Shown here: positions 63,726 through 64,000 of the stretch, in pieces
How the letters are laid out: every line of letters starts with the position of its first letter
How positions within the stretch are numbered: the first letter of the stretch is position 1
Assembly (NCBI RefSeq): GCF_007741495.1
Contig: NZ_CP036262.1
Span: 1,612,001 to 1,676,000 of the forward strand
Origin: Roseimaritima multifibrata
GTDB lineage: Bacteria > Planctomycetota > Planctomycetia > Pirellulales > Pirellulaceae
Length of the DNA stretch: 64,000 bases
Direction: 5' to 3'
Program-made: the position numbers and the translations under genes
The notes under the pieces: generated by a model
Database searches by the model: none
Seen by the model: the letters and a program-made list of their open reading frames with translations, nothing else
What the model was told of the DNA's origin: nothing

Positions 63726-64000
63726 TTACTTGCTCGTGGGCGTTTCGCTTGGTACTTGTACCACGCGCTGTTGCGATTTGATTTCGTCCATGATCTGTTT
63801 TTCGACCGTTGGGGCCCAGGCGGTTGGAAGGCCGTAGTAGACCATGGCTCCTCCCCCTTCGTAGCCTCCCTCTTGGAGGACTCGGCGCGATGGAATGTAG
63901 GCCATCACGTCGTTGGAGTATCCTGCGACCCACGTCGGTTGCTCACGTGTTGCTTGGATGGCAAGCGAGTAATCAACAACCACTTCGCCACCTAAGAAAA
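63726..64000 (-). CDS. Neutral ceramidase-like protein, C-terminal fragment (5' end beyond window)
   Basis: The last 90 codons of a minus-strand gene that enters from the right edge; the stop is at 63726-63728. The visible sequence FLGGEVVVDYSLAIQ, then WVAGYSNDVMAYIPSRRVLQ and EGGYEGGGAMVYYGLPTAWA, matches the C-terminal part of the neutral/alkaline non-lysosomal ceramidase-like family, which is abundant and often secreted in planctomycetes. Catalytic residues lie upstream, outside the window. It may act on ceramide or similar amides. The signal peptide and full domain order cannot be seen. Confidence 0.8.
   Translation of the reverse strand, partial: FLGGEVVVDYSLAIQATREQPTWVAGYSNDVMAYIPSRRVLQEGGYEGGGAMVYYGLPTAWAPTVEKQIMDEIKSQQRVVQVPSETPTSK

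Overview
The window looks like a piece of a Planctomycetes chromosome, most like the Pirellulales (Rhodopirellula/Rosistilla type). No rRNA or marker gene is present to fix the genus. The evidence is: a giant secreted protein opening with a LEPR-XLL-type signal motif, several families typical of planctomycetes (long FtsX permeases, a ceramidase-like protein, AT-hook and VWA membrane proteins), loosely packed genes, and intergenic hairpin repeats. I found no tRNA, rRNA, CRISPR array, prophage or transposase gene.

Layout. (1) 1-9312, minus: more than 3104 codons of one secreted multidomain protein, cut by the left edge. (2) 9.7-15.6 kb, plus: a CecR/YbiH-like TetR regulator, an HlyD-type adaptor and an AcrB-like RND pump, with two regularly spaced palindromes over the regulator's promoter. 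(3) 15.6-17.4 kb: a repeat-rich spacer with a MITE-like element, then leuB on minus. (4) 17.8-20.8 kb: a MacA-like adaptor and a MacB-like permease without an ATPase. (5) 21.0-29.0 kb: TonB-dependent receptor, YfiR-like periplasmic protein, CHASE8-type hybrid kinase with Hpt, REC-HD-GYP and REC-GGDEF-CBS, which together form a probable outer-membrane-to-c-di-GMP signalling pathway. (6) 29.0-36.0 kb, housekeeping: thioredoxin-fold protein, a HemD-HemE fusion, trmB, tyrS, an unknown protein and hisH. (7) 36.3-43.0 kb: membrane-anchored VWA protein, secreted thioredoxin-like protein, UvrD/PcrA helicase, two small unknowns and nth. (8) 43.0-48.7 kb: giant FtsX permease plus ATPase, overlapping the end of convergent cobL. 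(9) 49.1-54.8 kb: a tightly coupled operon of GAF-HlyD adaptor, second HlyD adaptor, M50 metalloprotease-HlyD fusion and a GGQ release-factor-like protein. (10) 54.8-55.6 kb: tandem repeat and a second MITE-like copy. (11) 55.6-61.2 kb, minus: membrane proteins and a GntR-controlled ABC system. (12) 61.5-63.5 kb, plus: an AT-hook protein and an SsuBC/TauBC-like ABC pair without a binding protein. (13) the right edge cuts a ceramidase-like gene.

The points most worth following are the TonB-YfiR-kinase-c-di-GMP cluster, the M50/HlyD/GAF operon ending in a ribosome-rescue-like gene, a palindromic element found in four of the seven convergent gene junctions, a pair of inverted MITE-like elements 39 kb apart, and a metzincin-like domain in the giant protein whose zinc-binding residues are all replaced.
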